A stretch of 64,000 bases of DNA from Morella rubra (Eukaryota; Streptophyta; Magnoliopsida; Fagales; Myricaceae). The notes below the pieces were generated by a model. That model was not told the origin of the DNA, made no database searches, and was given only the letters and a program-made list of their open reading frames with translations. Shown piece after piece: positions 33,846 to 46,500 of the stretch. The stretch spans positions 11,310,836 through 11,374,835 of the forward strand of contig CM025852.1 of NCBI GenBank assembly GCA_003952965.2. The letters are read 5' to 3'. Both the position numbers and the translations under genes were made by a program. Position 1 is the stretch's first letter. Every line of letters starts with the position of its first letter.

Positions 33846-35832
33846 TAAGGGTGTACATGGGTCGGGCGGTTCGATTTTTGGTGGTACCGAACTGCCCATA
33901 TGGTAGGTAGCATCAGCCCGCCTGCCTGACTGAAACCGCCCGAAATAAAGATGGGGACCGTTCAAGCCCAGCGTTCGTTGGTCTTGGTTGGGTTAGAACG
34001 GGCTCAATCGGGCGGAGTCGATCTAGGCCCATGTGGTGACCTTCCAACTTGGTTCAAGACTCTCTATTCAGCTGCCTCAAGTCCCCAACTTCTCTTCCCC
34101 ACTTTCCTTCTCCGCAAATTAAACTACTACATTTTTCACACCCTCAAAGTAATCGGCTAGTTTCATTTTCTACTTTTCAATCTTGTTTTTGTAACTTGTA
34201 GGGCATTGGACGATGTTGAGGTTAGGGCCAAGGGCAGCTTGACAAGACTATAGTTCTTCCTTATAGTCCCTGTATCAAAATTAAGGAACCATATTGTTCC
34301 CAACTATCTGTTTCCATGCATCATTGCTATCTCCTTTGTTTGTTGGATATGGAAGGACTCAGTTACAGCCCAACAAAGTTGATGCTGTAACAGTAGGCTG
34401 CAAGCATTCGTGTGAAGGAGGCAGTGCGAAGGTTGAAGGAGTCAAAGTTTGCGAGCGAACCAGAATTGAATTTGAAGGGGGCAACTCTTAAGACAAAATG
34501 ACAAAAAAAAAAAAAAATTTCAACGTAATGCAAAAAAATTTCTTAGAGTTAAAATATTGCAAATTAAGGACTAAAAACATTAAAAATATTGAAATACACG
34601 TAACGTACTAATTGCTGAGATTGAGAGGTGGCAATTAGATCCTACAGGTCTGCATCTTCTGAAAACGTTGCAAAATGACTTCGTTCTTAATAGTTTCCTC
34701 ATTTCCCATCTATTAAGGTCAATATTGACGCTACAATTCGAGATTCATTTTCCATTGTAGCAGCTGTGTTTTGTGACCATCATGGGCTTTTTTGTGGTGC
34801 TGCAACTCTTAAGCTGGACCAATTCGATCCAGTTGTAGTTGAGGCTGAGGCAACACTGTTTGGTATCTCAGAGGCTCATAACAAAGGATTTTCTAATATC
34901 TTTTTGGAGGGAGACTCGTTTTTAATGATACAAGCGATTAACTTTTTCCCAAGACATGTGGAGTAGAAAATTCATAAGATTGTTTGTGCTATTCGGAAAG
35001 AACTGTTTTGATTTATCAATAAAGAGTTCTTGTTTTAATTTAAAAAGAAAAATTAAAAAAAAAATGAAAATTTGATGCAAAAATAAAATAAAATAAAACT
35101 TGAAGCGAATAGAGAAGTTGATAGAAAATTTTGACACTCAAACACCACCTAAATATCTCATTTAGATGTGAGGGTCAAAAATAGGTGGAGAATATGCACA
35201 AATTGTATACAATTAATGAAAATTTGATGAAAAAAATGAAATCAAACTTGAATAGAATAGATAAGTTGATAGATACTTGACATCATAAATAGAGTGAGCA
35301 AATTTTCACTTGGAAATAAAAGAACCACAAGTAGTAGCAATTTCATTTGCAAACCCGTAAACATTTTTCTTTTTTAAAAAAAAAAAAAAAATATTTTCGC
35401 TCTCTTTTACATGAAACAAAACGCCCAAATTCCTTCCTCTGCTCTTACAGTACTATTGGGCTGGGCTTTAAAGGGGGCCAGCCTGGCAGAGTAGTTAAAA
35501 AAAAAATCACACATTTTACATTGGCCAATAGGGCCAGGGCCCCGGTTGGCCACCTAGATCTGCCAATGTCTGCAAGTGCGAAGGAGGCTAAGTCAAAGTG
35601 CAGCTTAGGGTTTTTTTGCCAATGTCCAAATGACAACGTATTGGAGAAATTGAAGGAGGTTCATTTTGGGTGGGCGGGTCAGGCTCACGCCAAACCGACA
35701 GTTTGGGCCATTATCTTGAGGCCTGAATGAATAGAGTCGGGCTCCATTATTTTGGGCTCACACTTGCTCGGGCCCGCATATGGGCCGACCATATATGGTG
35801 GGTCGGGTTCGGGCATCCCATGTACACCCCTA
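33846..35832. mobile_element. Non-autonomous hAT element, 1,987 bp, carrying an RNase H-like fragment
   Basis: The ends are TAAGGGTGTACATGGG and, at the right, CCCATGTACACCCCTA. The 8-bp duplication has one mismatch: GTCGACAT (33,838-33,845) and GTCAACAT (35,833-35,840). Subterminal GC-rich 'gggtcgggc' motifs occur at both ends in inverted order. No hAT transposase seen. The inside holds the RNase H-like frame at 34,706-34,966 and two diverged direct repeats around 35,060-35,290 ('gaaaatttgatg'). Confidence 0.82.
34706..34966 (+). pseudogene. RNase H-like domain fragment (RVT_3 type)
   Basis: The frame reads PSIKVNIDATIRDSFS, VAAVFCDHHGL, VVEAEATLFGISEAHNKGF and FLEGDSFLMIQAIN, then a stop. 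This matches the RNase H-like domain of plant LINE-derived or free-standing genes. Three expected acidic residues are present (NIDA, VEAEA, EGDS); the fourth lies beyond the stop. There is no start codon. It sits inside a hAT element, so it is likely a captured or trapped piece. Confidence 0.75.
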
Positions 35833-35840
35833 GTCAACAT

Positions 35841-36229
35841 GGTGGAAAAGCCCCAAAAAGTAGTGACATTGAAGGGATCAAGAACCTCTTCAATTTCTTA
35901 TTCAAGTGCAATTCAAAGAGAGAAAAATACAATTGGTGAACCCCATTGTATATCCCGTATTGTTCGAAACTTTACATGGACAGATATGAGCAACATTAAA
36001 TGGTGCAGGTTCTACCTATTGTGTCTATCTCTTTCTGTATTATTAGTGCAAGAAATTATAAAGGATCATAACTCATGTTGAGGCGTAAGGGTTGCTTTAC
36101 AAACTAATTATATTTAGATTTCTCTTCAACAGCCTTACCAGCAAATAATCGCTAGAAAATCGACATGTCATTAATTACTATGCTTTCCTTTAAAGATAAC
36201 AACAAATAACTGTTTTTTCGTTTTTCTTT
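35841..36229. other. Intergenic stretch without recognisable feature
   Basis: Short frames only. Nothing matches a known gene or the repeats in this window. Confidence 0.4.
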
Positions 36230-36975
36230 TGCTTGACACATTCTGCCTTGTGTTTTTTCTCCAAGTTTTTGAAAAAGGTGAGTAGAATAGATCTCTTTTT
36301 TCCAGTCATTTTCTCACCTACGTACGTACATTTCGAGAATTTGAATGCTCTTCCCTTTTTTCTTTGATCATGTCGTGCTTTCCTCATCATTTCTTCGTAA
36401 CTCACTCTGCAATCTTTGTTAAACTCCTTACAAGGACTTCCATTTGGATAGTTGGAACTGACATTTTATTATGCAATTGTTAGAAATCCATTATGTTCAT
36501 ATATATTTTGAACATGTCATCAAAACTTCTTATTTGTTTGCTTTCAAAGAATTGAACTCCAGGATCGACCAATTCAAAAACAAAGATCACATAGTATGCT
36601 TCTCTTCATCTTCACGCTTCAAATGATGGAGAACATAATATCCCTTTTTTTGTTTAGATAGGTAAAAATTTATGCATGAAACCCAATGTGTTGAAAGATG
36701 ATACTTAGATGAGTTGACGTATTTTATTTGATACTAAGATAGAAGTTTATTAATATTATCATCATTAGATAGTTGAGAATCAAGGGATAAAAATATATTA
36801 TTACTTTTAATCATTTCTCCATTATTTTAGGATTGTGTTAATGATAGTTAAGGTGATCTGATTTGTATAATAAGCCTGTATAGATCATTATTAAACAATA
36901 ATAATTTAGTGAAGGAATTTTATTCACAAACTAAATCTAAATATTGGAAGAACAATTTTTCTCCCATTAAATTAA

Positions 36976-38555
36976 GGCTTAAATGCACCTACAATTCGTG
37001 TGGTATGAGAATGTTACACGTATGTCCCTATGGTAACAAAAGTTATTTTTAAGTCGCAGTGGTAATGTGATGCAAATCATACAGGGAATCTAGTTCAAGC
37101 AAATTCTTGGAGGTCTATTAAGCATAATCCATGTCGGCAACAAAGAATCATCACCATGATTCAAGTTTTAGAAGGATTTGGTCAAGGCTTAGCTTCAAAT
37201 CTCGGCATATGTACTTCAGCTGGAACGATCTCGGTGTATGCACCTCGGCTAGAACGACCTCGGCGTTATGACCCCTACTAAAACAATCTCGGTGTATGCA
37301 CCTCGGGGTAACTATCCCGGGTAACCTGCACCTCGGCCGAAGTACTTGCACATCGGGCGCCTGCACAAGTACTTACACCTCGGGCGTCTACACTACTTGG
37401 CACTTCAGGCGTTTACATTTCGGCTGGAACAAAGGCGGGACATATCTGGCGAAGTCCAGATTTTCAGGAGCATTTGAATTTCCTTTTCAAATGCTGGCTT
37501 CTCCTTATTCTTAGCCGGATTATTTTAGAAATGTTTATCTTCTTTCAAAAACTCGGATTTTTAGGAGCATTTAAATTTCCTTTTTCAAATGTTGGCTTCT
37601 CCTATTCTTGGAAGACTTTTAAAAGCATTTAATTTCTTTCAAATTTGAGTTAGTTTCCTATTCTTGGAGGGATGTTCCAAGTATATTTATAGGGTCTTTT
37701 GGGCGTAGAGAACAAAAACTTTGAGATTAATATTATTTGAGAGGTATTGTGATTCTCTTTGGTTCTTTGAAGAACTACTCGAACTTATCGAGATTTCCCG
37801 TGGCATTCATCTCGACTTATCAAATGGAGTTCCACCACCGTTTGTGGCGTCTTCCTTATACCGAGTTTCTTGTTTGTCATAAATAACAGGTCGAGGTTTC
37901 CATTCGAATCTGTCCTAGAACGATCTTGGGTTCCCTATTGTTGTTGGGTCTTGTTATTCTTAACGAGGTTCACATCATAATGTTCTTGTAAAAAAAAATT
38001 TCCCTTCGTTAGTCTCTGTTTCGAAAACTAACGGGAGCTGGTGACGTGACAAGTGTAAGCCACGTAATCACAAATCATATTAGGTTGCGTGTCATCTTGG
38101 GCCCACCTTTGCCACATTTAATGTCCAGTCATTGCCACATCATTCAAATAAAGCCACATAGACCGAAATAAATAAAAAAACACATAAAACGGCATCGTAT
38201 GCACATGGCCTTCAGCATATTCACTGTACCGAACCCTCGAATCCCTAACTCTTTCTCCCCTAAAATTTCCTTCCTACCCCTGCGAGAACTGTCTATCCCC
38301 AAACCCCTTGCCCGCTAGATCAACATCTTACCTCTATCCCGAACCCCTAATTCGTATTATAATTTCTTGAAGAGCTTGCAAATAGTGACTTATACTTGTC
38401 ACGTTACCGTTTCCCGTTAGTTTTCGAAATGGAGACTGACGGAGGGATATTTTTTTTAAGGGAACATTACCATAAGAACCTAAAAACAACTTTTGTTACC
38501 ATGAAGACATATTTGCAACATTCCCATACCATGGGACTGTGGGTGCATTTAAGCC
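36976..38555. mobile_element. Mutator-type non-autonomous element split by a solo LTR
   Basis: It is flanked by the 9-bp duplication TTAAATTAA (36,967-36,975 and 38,556-38,564). Inverted ends start GGCTTAAATGCACC and match for about 100 bp (GGTATG.GAATGTT, GGTAACAAAAGTT). Without the LTR it is about 665 bp and non-coding. Confidence 0.88.
37068..37977. mobile_element. Solo LTR, 910 bp, family unknown
   Basis: It starts TGATGCAAATC, ends GTTCACATCA and has the 5-bp duplication TAATG (37,063-37,067 and 37,978-37,982). Its ends TGATG/CATCA are inverted repeats. A TATTTATAGGG motif near 37,685 may be its promoter. The left half has a degenerate repeat of 'gcacctcgg...' between 37,195 and 37,410. 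Confidence 0.85.
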
Positions 38556-38850
38556 TTAAATTAATTTAGTAGGTTAGAAGAAAATACTTATTATAGGTCT
38601 TTTATGGAACATTCAAATTTTAAGTCAAGCTCTGTACATATAAAGGTACAGTATATAGTATATTGGTGCTATTCGTGCCAGTGCTATTTCTAAGGTCAAA
38701 AGTCATGACAAATTTCTAAACAATGCCTGGCTGCTGACTTTGTTGGCTAGGGGAGCCTTAAAAGTGCTCGCATTTATTACTGGGGACATATGTTATGCTC
38801 ACATCTTACTTAGATCTTGTCATTTCCTCATGCGTCGAGTCTTAGGCGAG

Positions 38851-39324
38851 TGAGACTAATCTTTGAAATCTCAACAGGTGAGCGAGAGCTCACTGTGATG
38901 TTTACAAAGAGTTTGCTTGAGCATGGAGCAAATAACTTGCTTGTAAAATCCTTTCCTTGAGCAAACTATTGAAGGACTTCTTATTCTCTTGAACAATCTG
39001 ATAAGGAACTTGTTTTTCTCTTTAACATTGAGACTAAACTTATTTGATAAGGAATTATAATTCAATTTAGACTTAGTTTGGCACAGAATTTCCCCAATTA
39101 TGTAATCAAATACGCCAACACTGGGGTTGGGATAATCAAGTCAAAATCAAGTTTTCAATCTCAAATATATTTCATATTTTGGCTTGAAATGGAATTTGGT
39201 TTTTTTAATTTTTTCTCTATTAGTTTATAATACATTAAACATTTTTAGTATTTGATATAGGGTTCCAATCACGATTTATAATAACCTTGAGTCATTCTAG
39301 TCTACAATCAGCAACAAATAAGCT
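38851..39324. other. Intergenic AT-rich DNA, no gene seen
   Basis: A few short frames without known similarity. No clear repeat ends. Confidence 0.4.
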
Positions 39325-40359
39325 CAGGGACCAAGTCAGGATTTTCCCTTAGGGGAGGCCAAATATAATTTTTGCTCGAATTTTTTTTTTCCTAACCTGG
39401 TGTCGAGGCCATCTTACATATATTTCAACTAATTCCAGGGCCTTCAAATTTTCATTTTAATCAAAATAACCAGAGTAAAAATGTAACAACATATTCTAAA
39501 ACTTAAAAAAAAAATTATATATTATAAACTTTAACTTAAGTGTAAAAGCTAACTTATCATCGATTATTCTAATTGAACCAGATATTCCTTCAATGAGTAA
39601 AATTCATCAATTATTATATCAAAACTAAAACTTTGTGCAGCTGAATGAAGTTTAAAATCTTCAGAATAAAGGGCTCATAAATTATTGACAAAAGTACAAA
39701 GCAATATTAAAATCTAGCCAAAATAACATAAGCGCACACAAATAGTTGAGCAATAATTTTTTTAATTAGGCAATAATAATGAAATGAGTATATTTTTAGA
39801 AAGAAAAAAAAATTATAATTAAATGTAATAACATTTAGAAGTCTAACTTTGAAGATGAATTTTTTTGTGTCCAAAACAAAAAGTTTGTTGTATTTCAGGC
39901 ATCAAGTATGAATTTTGCTGTTTCTGTATATGAGGTAAAATAGTAGGAGAGGAAGAAAAGAGAAAAACCATTGAGAGAAAACTTGGACAATAAGAGTGTA
40001 AACAGTGAAAGGCAAGAAGTGAGAGAGAAAGAAGAGAGAAATTTTAGAAAAGATAAAGAGAGAAAGAAAAGTTAAAAAAAAAAAAAATACTCTACAAAAG
40101 AGGGAGTGAGAGGAATTTTAGAAGAAAAAAAAGAGAGAGAAAAGTAAAAAAGACACACTCTTAATATTTTTTCTTTTAAAAATTGGAGGGTCCACTTATA
40201 AAGTAGTTATTCCCTCTCTCACGCTCTTTCTTTCCTCTTATGTTTATTTCTCCAAAAAATTTGAGGTGCCATTACAAATATTACTACCAAATTTACCCTT
40301 ATATTAAAAACAATTGTAAAAATTTGGGGGGATCCTGGCCTCCCGTAGCTTCGTCCTTG
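39325..40359. mobile_element. Non-autonomous hAT element, 1,035 bp
   Basis: It starts CAGGGACCAAGTCAGGATTT and ends with the complement of CAAGGACGAAGCTACGGGAG. The 8-bp duplication with one mismatch is AATAAGCT (39,317-39,324) and AGTAAGCT (40,360-40,367). The inside is non-coding, with a GAGAGAAA-rich purine tract near 39,950-40,150. Confidence 0.75.
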
Positions 40360-40439
40360 AGTAAGCTTACCACATTCATCTACCCAAAATCTCCATGTGG
40401 TAGTAAACATATGTATAAGTGGGTCAAGTCCTTTTGCTT

Positions 40440-40755
40440 TTTTCTCTAGAAAATTGTTGGCAAGCACCTAAGGCCTGAAGATCCTTTTTGTGGGTTGGTG
40501 GATCTATTCGGCTTTCTTGTTCATCTAATCCCACAGAACATAGTTAATATATGGGACATATAAGAGACCATGCGAAATATGAATTGAGTAATTATAAGCT
40601 TGGTCATTAGAAGTATCCATATTGTTTCGAAGGCCCAGTATTTGTCCTTTCTCTGTTCTCTTGTAGTTGAGGATGAACATATTGACTGCAAAATATTTTA
40701 TGACATTAGTTACATAATTAATTAATTGCATTTGATGAGGGTGTAGAGCTAAAGA
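40440..40755. repeat. Relic of ankyrin-PGG upstream DNA and start of another array unit, cut by the gap
   Basis: Bases 40,490-40,560 resemble 27,245-27,385 upstream of the ankyrin gene (TTCTTGTTCA, TAGTTAA.ATATGGG). Bases 40,715-40,755 (TTAATTAATTGCATTTGATGAG, GAGCTAAAGA) match the middle of the 600-bp unit. The left contig therefore ends as it enters array DNA. Confidence 0.65.
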
Positions 40756-40855
40756 NNNNNNNNNNNNNNNNNNNNNNNNNNNNNNNNNNNNNNNNNNNNN
40801 NNNNNNNNNNNNNNNNNNNNNNNNNNNNNNNNNNNNNNNNNNNNNNNNNNNNNNN
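40756..40855. other. Assembly gap, 100 N
   Basis: Exactly 100 N, the usual placeholder for a scaffold gap of unknown size. The two sides are not continuous in the repeat: the left ends in array-like DNA and the right begins inside the MULE transposase. Confidence 0.98.
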
Positions 40856-40859
40856 GTTG

Positions 40860-41783
40860 AAACTTAGGGCCACGATATGGCTCAGGCAAACTGCTTGCAC
40901 CTTCTACCACATCAATGACTACAGGAGAGGCCAAGACATCACTTCTTGCCATATCAGAGCCATTACCTGCAACACATTGACAAAAGGAGGTGCATTATTA
41001 GCTTATGTTAGAAAACATTACACTAAAAAATATTAAAAAGTACATTGAACATAGTCATTTACCTTCACTTTCTTCTGATTCCTGTTGCACGGTTTCTTTC
41101 ATAGGAGCCTTGCCTTTCCTTAGGTGACGATGCCCATCATCATCACCCCGGTCCCTCCTTCATCATCACGTACGTCACCCCCCTCATTATCAGCTATGTC
41201 GGTATCACCCTCGTCATCCCCTTCACTCACTGTCGTATATCCAACATCTCCACCAAATGAGGACTGACCTCAAACTGAAGATGGTCTGGCACTATCTTTG
41301 TCAGCGTGGTCTTCACCCACGACAAAAAGCTCTTCATCAGAGTTAAGGACTTGATCCTAGAATGGATCATTTAACCCCAAATGATGTCTCTCCTTCCTTC
41401 GACATAGGCTGTACAGCTTCCTCATCAATATTTGTGCCCACTCCACTATCATCAAATGAAACCACGTATAATACTATGACGGACTCACCCTCATGACACT
41501 TCACCATCTCCAAAACATCATGGTTTGATAATACAAGCTGTAGCCCTTCATCAAGATTTTTCGTTGGCTGCTTATAGTAAATAAGATCACCCGCCTTATA
41601 ACCAAATGGCTTAACAACGATCTCCAACTCGAAGAATGATAAGCAATTTAGATCATACAGTTCATCATACATGCCTACATCTCCCAAGACATAAGTGCAC
41701 CCAAACTGCCTACTAAACCATCCACTATAATGCACTCCGAATAAAAAGAAATCAAGAGCCATGTTTGATTTGGAATAGACCAC
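40860..41783 (-). pseudogene. Mutator-like transposase N-terminal part, copy B, cut by the gap
   Basis: It repeats 11,689-12,614. The PB1-like domain is identical apart from one Asn-to-Asp change (near 41,453). A 2-bp deletion near 41,394 shifts the frame, so the first exon ends 4 residues earlier than in copy A. The MuDR DNA-binding exon is lost in the gap. Confidence 0.75.
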
Positions 41784-43224
41784 CTATCAATAATATAGAT
41801 TCATTAATGTTAGAATAGAAAGTGATTTATACGCATACAAGACAATAATAAAGAATATGATAAATGACAATAGTCTGTCAATATATATATTGGACAATAA
41901 AAAATCACAGAAGTAGTCCAAGGTTCATGTAAAGGACTTGGTACTGAGTGGAAAAATAATTTAAAAAAAGTAGTTCTTGCTTTATTAAAGTCATAGCTGA
42001 TGCCTATTAATACCATATTGCAATTTGCCTCAACTAACATGATTGAGGATATATACAACCATCTAAAAGAAAAGATCAAAATAAGACTCACTTAAGATTA
42101 AAACTTATGAAATTGGAAACAGAAAAAAGATAGTGGACTGGTAAATATGCACTTATAACACATGGATTGAAAAGGCATAAAAAATCATGAGAGCTAAGCA
42201 CATCATATCAGCATACTATTGGAATAAATAAATAACATAATCCAATATACATACAGGACAATAATAAACACCAGAAGTAGGCCAAGGTTCATGCAAAGGG
42301 CTTGGCACCTGTAACACTACTCAAATGTAACTAAATTATTGTCCTATGAAACTGCACAAGAATGGTAGCAAAGGAAGATAAAGACAACCATAAAGAATTA
42401 AACTAGTAATGTCAACCTTTTAGTATTGGATGAGACTTTTTGAAACTTGTCATTGTTGATTAACGGTGGGATGTCAACATTAAGCATTGAGTTTTTTACT
42501 ATTACACCATTATCGTGCATATTGTGAAACACCAACTAACAAAGGTATTTTTGCCATACTCAGGGCCACAAAGGTAAAAGATACAAAGTCACGTGGTATA
42601 GCAATCAACAAGTTTAAAATCAAACCTAAACACTAAACAAAGTGACCCACAGAACCTGTGCAGAACAATTCAACCAAGAAAGAACGTGCACAAAGGGACG
42701 AGAACCACTGTCATCAAAAATAATGTACTTTAAGGTCTAGCAACAACAAAACATCTATACTTTTATGGGACCACTTGCTCTGACTCAAAAGTAAAGAAAT
42801 GCCAGCCAACAAATTCAACATGGGGGACAAAGGGGAAGACCACAGTACCCAGTGGGTTTTAAAATTCCAAATAGACAACAAAAACAACTTCACCACTTTC
42901 GCTTTATGCATGGAATCAACTTAAGAGTACATTGAAAACCAATGAGCAACAAACATTCATCAATTTTGTCGAAAACCCTAAACTTCACTACGAACTAACA
43001 TACAAGTGCCCAAATCCTAAAATAGCAGCGAAAAAAGGACAAAACACCCATTAATCAAGATCCGAAGGCCATACCTGTACCAAATCCGAGAACTTTTGAA
43101 ATCTTGCAACTGGAATCACCAAATGGTAACTGCTGAAGACAACAGAGGCCACTGGTATCTCGAAGAGTGGAAATTTCGAAGACTTAGATATTTTCCCCTG
43201 AATGATGTTCAACGTCTATGTTCA

Positions 43225-43434
43225 TTAAAGAAGGGCAAAATGGAAAATCATCAGTTTAAGTAGTCACGTGGATGGCACGTCCTTGGTTTGCCATCAAAAG
43301 TAATGGCAATTTGAGCTCGAGGGTACAATTTAACAAAAAGTAGTACTTTAATGTTTAAATTTAACAAAAATTAATAAAAATGGGTGCAACTTAGAAATGA
43401 CCCTAAACTCTGGGGGTGCAAGGTGAATTTTCCC
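43225..43434 (-). repeat. MULE 5' terminal repeat, copy B
   Basis: Same sequence as 14,053-14,262, with one extra A in an A-run near 43,371. Confidence 0.5.
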
Positions 43435-43578
43435 AAGTTTTGGCAAACGCCCAGTCTGAGTTAATAGGGTGGGTCAAACTCGACTGGTTGGGTTGCCCGC
43501 TATCGTTTATCACATTATAAGCTCCTCTCATTTTCATGTGTATATATCCTTCTCCTCACTTGTCAGTCGGACGCAAAT

Positions 43579-46500
43579 ATGTCGGTATCCATTGTGCAAT
43601 TTACGGCAAGCTGCAGCTCCGGAACTCAGTTCAGTGGCGAGTTCCAGCGTCTGGGCCGTGTTGGCTCGAAGGTCAGTGAAAGACCTAAAAAACTTTTCGG
43701 GTGCTCATGCATGAACTGGCATCATTTCCCTCTCAACGATTGCATTTGGAGGATACCCGGTAGCAGAAACTTTAATGTCAAATCAAGGAACTCGTCTTTG
43801 GTTCTTGCCATCGGCAAAGAGGTAAGAGATGGCGGCTTTATTTTGTTGTACTCAATCTGTACTTCCGTTTTCAGTTTCCTTTTTTTTCCCCTGTTTTGGT
43901 CGCTTTCATTTCCGGAAGCTCCCCTTCTGGATGCTAAGAGGGAATAGGGAAAATGAAGGTAATTTTGTTCTTGATTATGTCTTGTACTGCTTTGGGGTTA
44001 AGGATATGGAAGCATAACTGAGATAAGCTTTATCCAATGGTAATTCTATTTCTGTTATGAAGACTAATTTGAGTTATAAAAACTCTGGTTGGGTGCTGAG
44101 ATAACTGACGAAAGTGTAGCAAAAACTATTTATTTGTTTTGAAACTGTGGTTTAATGTTGGCTTATGTTTTAGCCTCTGCCTTATGATCCGAACTTTTGT
44201 TAGTCTCGAAAAAATTAATCCGAAAACCAAACGGCAATACTTGATAATAGTCCCGCAACAACATTGTCTCTAATGGTTGATTTCATGCCTCCTAGAGTTT
44301 TGGACTTTGTGCCAGTGGTATCTGCAGCTTCCGAGGATAAGACCTTACCGTCTTCCTCCATATGGATCCTTTCCAAGTACGAAGCACCAAGTAAACAACC
44401 ATATGATCGTTCCTTTTGGGTGAAAGCAAGACTTTGTATCAGTGGTTGGTTCTGGGTAATATCAGAGACAGTGTCTTTCGGTAGGGAACAAAGAAGTAAG
44501 CGAAGTTGGTCTCTCTGATGACTGCCCTAGCCTTTTAGAAATAGGTTGTCCTAGACTCATGGCGCCTAGCCATTGGTAACATACAGCTAGTCCAACAAAA
44601 CCCAAGCCTGACAAGAGGTAGAGAGTTAAAGAACCAAGCTGGAAAGGAACAAAAATAAACAGGTTGTATTAGATGAATGCTATCTTCATACTAGGTCCTT
44701 TTGCTGGAGATACTACAGGAAGTCAGTGAAGAAATACAAAATGGAAATTGTTCCTAATGCAAGTGCGACCGGAAGAAACGTAAGAAAGACAAGTTTGAAA
44801 ACACGCGTGATAACATTAATTAATGGAACGACAACTAAGTGAGTCCCTGATTATATTAGAACTTGCTGTCTAAATGTATATTACATATTTGTGGAATTAG
44901 GGCTTGCGTTGAACAATGTTTACCTCAAAGACGTGTTCCTTTATGCACAATGTACCTCTTTTCTTTGTTAGATTGCCCTCAATTTAGTACTAATATTGAT
45001 GCAAGCGTTAATGTACCTAAGGGTTCGTTTGTTTCTTTCCCTACTACATCTCATCTTAGTAGTTGGGAGCCTATGGCTATGTTTGGTTTGGTTTTGAAAA
45101 CATTTTTTGTGTTTGTTTTTTTGGAGGTAGTGTAGATTCTCTTGGGATTGGTGAAAAGTTTGTTAAAAGTTGTTGGAGTTAGTAAAAAGGTATTGGAGTT
45201 GATGAAAAAGTGATTGTGAAAAATTTTTGAAATTTTTTTGAGACCAAACCAAACATATCCTATAGCTCCTGTTTACCTGAGGCAAACAATATAAATCTTC
45301 TGATGGAAAGATGTATCATAAATTTGAAATGCTCTCCTCCTAATTGTCTATATCCTACATTAACAGAGGAAGTTTGGATGACTTAAGCCCTGTCCTTTGC
45401 TTATGTGTTCTGGGAGCTGATTTTGTAGCTAAATAAATTATTCGGCACACATTCAGTAGTGTAGACACAGGGGAAGGTGGTGAGATGGGAAAGTTACACA
45501 ATGCCCATTAGTCTCCAGCCTGATAGTGATCCCCTAAGGTGTCTGAAACATGCCTTAGTTGAGTCTACCTAGACCTGTCCTCAAAGAGGGTGAGATCACC
45601 AAATGGATTTGTCCTTTGAGTGGTGTCTGTGTTCACATACTACTTGAGTGTGTTGGGATGATTCTTTGGGCCCTGTAAATATGGATAATCGAGTAATGAG
45701 GGGAGTGTTTCTATACTATTATTAATTGGCATTAATCACTATGCCCAAATGTTTTTATAGGTGAACACTTGTCCTATAGCTGATATAGCTGATTATGGCA
45801 GATAAGTTCTAGGTTGGAGGTCATGACAATTGTGAGGAGATAACACCAACGTACCCCAGTTGCAAGAGTATTGACCACGAGAGCTGCCATAATCAAGGGA
45901 GACTCCTTATCAATAAGAAGTTGTGATACCTTGGATCATGTGAGTTGGATTGTGTGAGGACAGTGCACAATCATATCTTGTCCCCTCACTTGGACCACGT
46001 ACTGGATCGCTCTGGCTCGGAAAGTAATCACTGGGTTCTGATAATTACTAATACCTTTGGTGTATTGTGCAGATATGTTTAACACATCCTTGAAGCATAA
46101 GAAGGATTCTTGATATCCTCAAAGCATTGCCTGAGTGTTTTGTTTTCCATTTTTTTGGTGTGAGTGAGCGACTCCAAAATGAAAGTGGGAGGATGAGATT
46201 TGAACTATAGACATTTGCTTCATAAGGTTTGGTCCCAGCCAATGGTACTAACCTTGGGTTTAGTATTGACTTATTTTATGTGATATTATTGCGTATATAT
46301 GCCCCAGTGAGGTATGGATAGCTTCCACCTTGGGTTAGAAACGCTAAATGTCATCTTTGACTGCATATTAATGAAGGCTTGCTACTTAATTTTCATGTAG
46401 CTACCTTGAGAACACCATCTTTGTTATCTAGGCTTCTCATGACATCCTTTGAGGCGAGATGAATCCACTTTTTTATTTCTTGCATATATCTGATACAGAT

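Larger units (their letters stand above)
36230..38850 (+). pseudogene. Relic of another ankyrin-PGG gene, interrupted by a transposon nest
   Basis: Bases 36,230-36,975 and 38,565-38,660 follow intron 2 of the gene at 27,593 (TTGCTTGAC, TTTTCTCACCTACG, GGACTTCCATTTGG, ATATATTTTGAACATG, AGGATTGTGTTAATG). Bases about 38,670-38,850 resemble the last membrane-spanning part of exon 3 (LAFITG..., ending LVISSC). The exon 3 start, coiled coil and PGG motif are missing. The Mutator element 36,976-38,555 splits it. Confidence 0.7.

Noticed and set aside
40718-40952. Frames running through the N gap
   Set aside because: Unknown bases give meaningless residues. Only the SLPEPYRGPKF part is real, and it belongs to the MULE gene.
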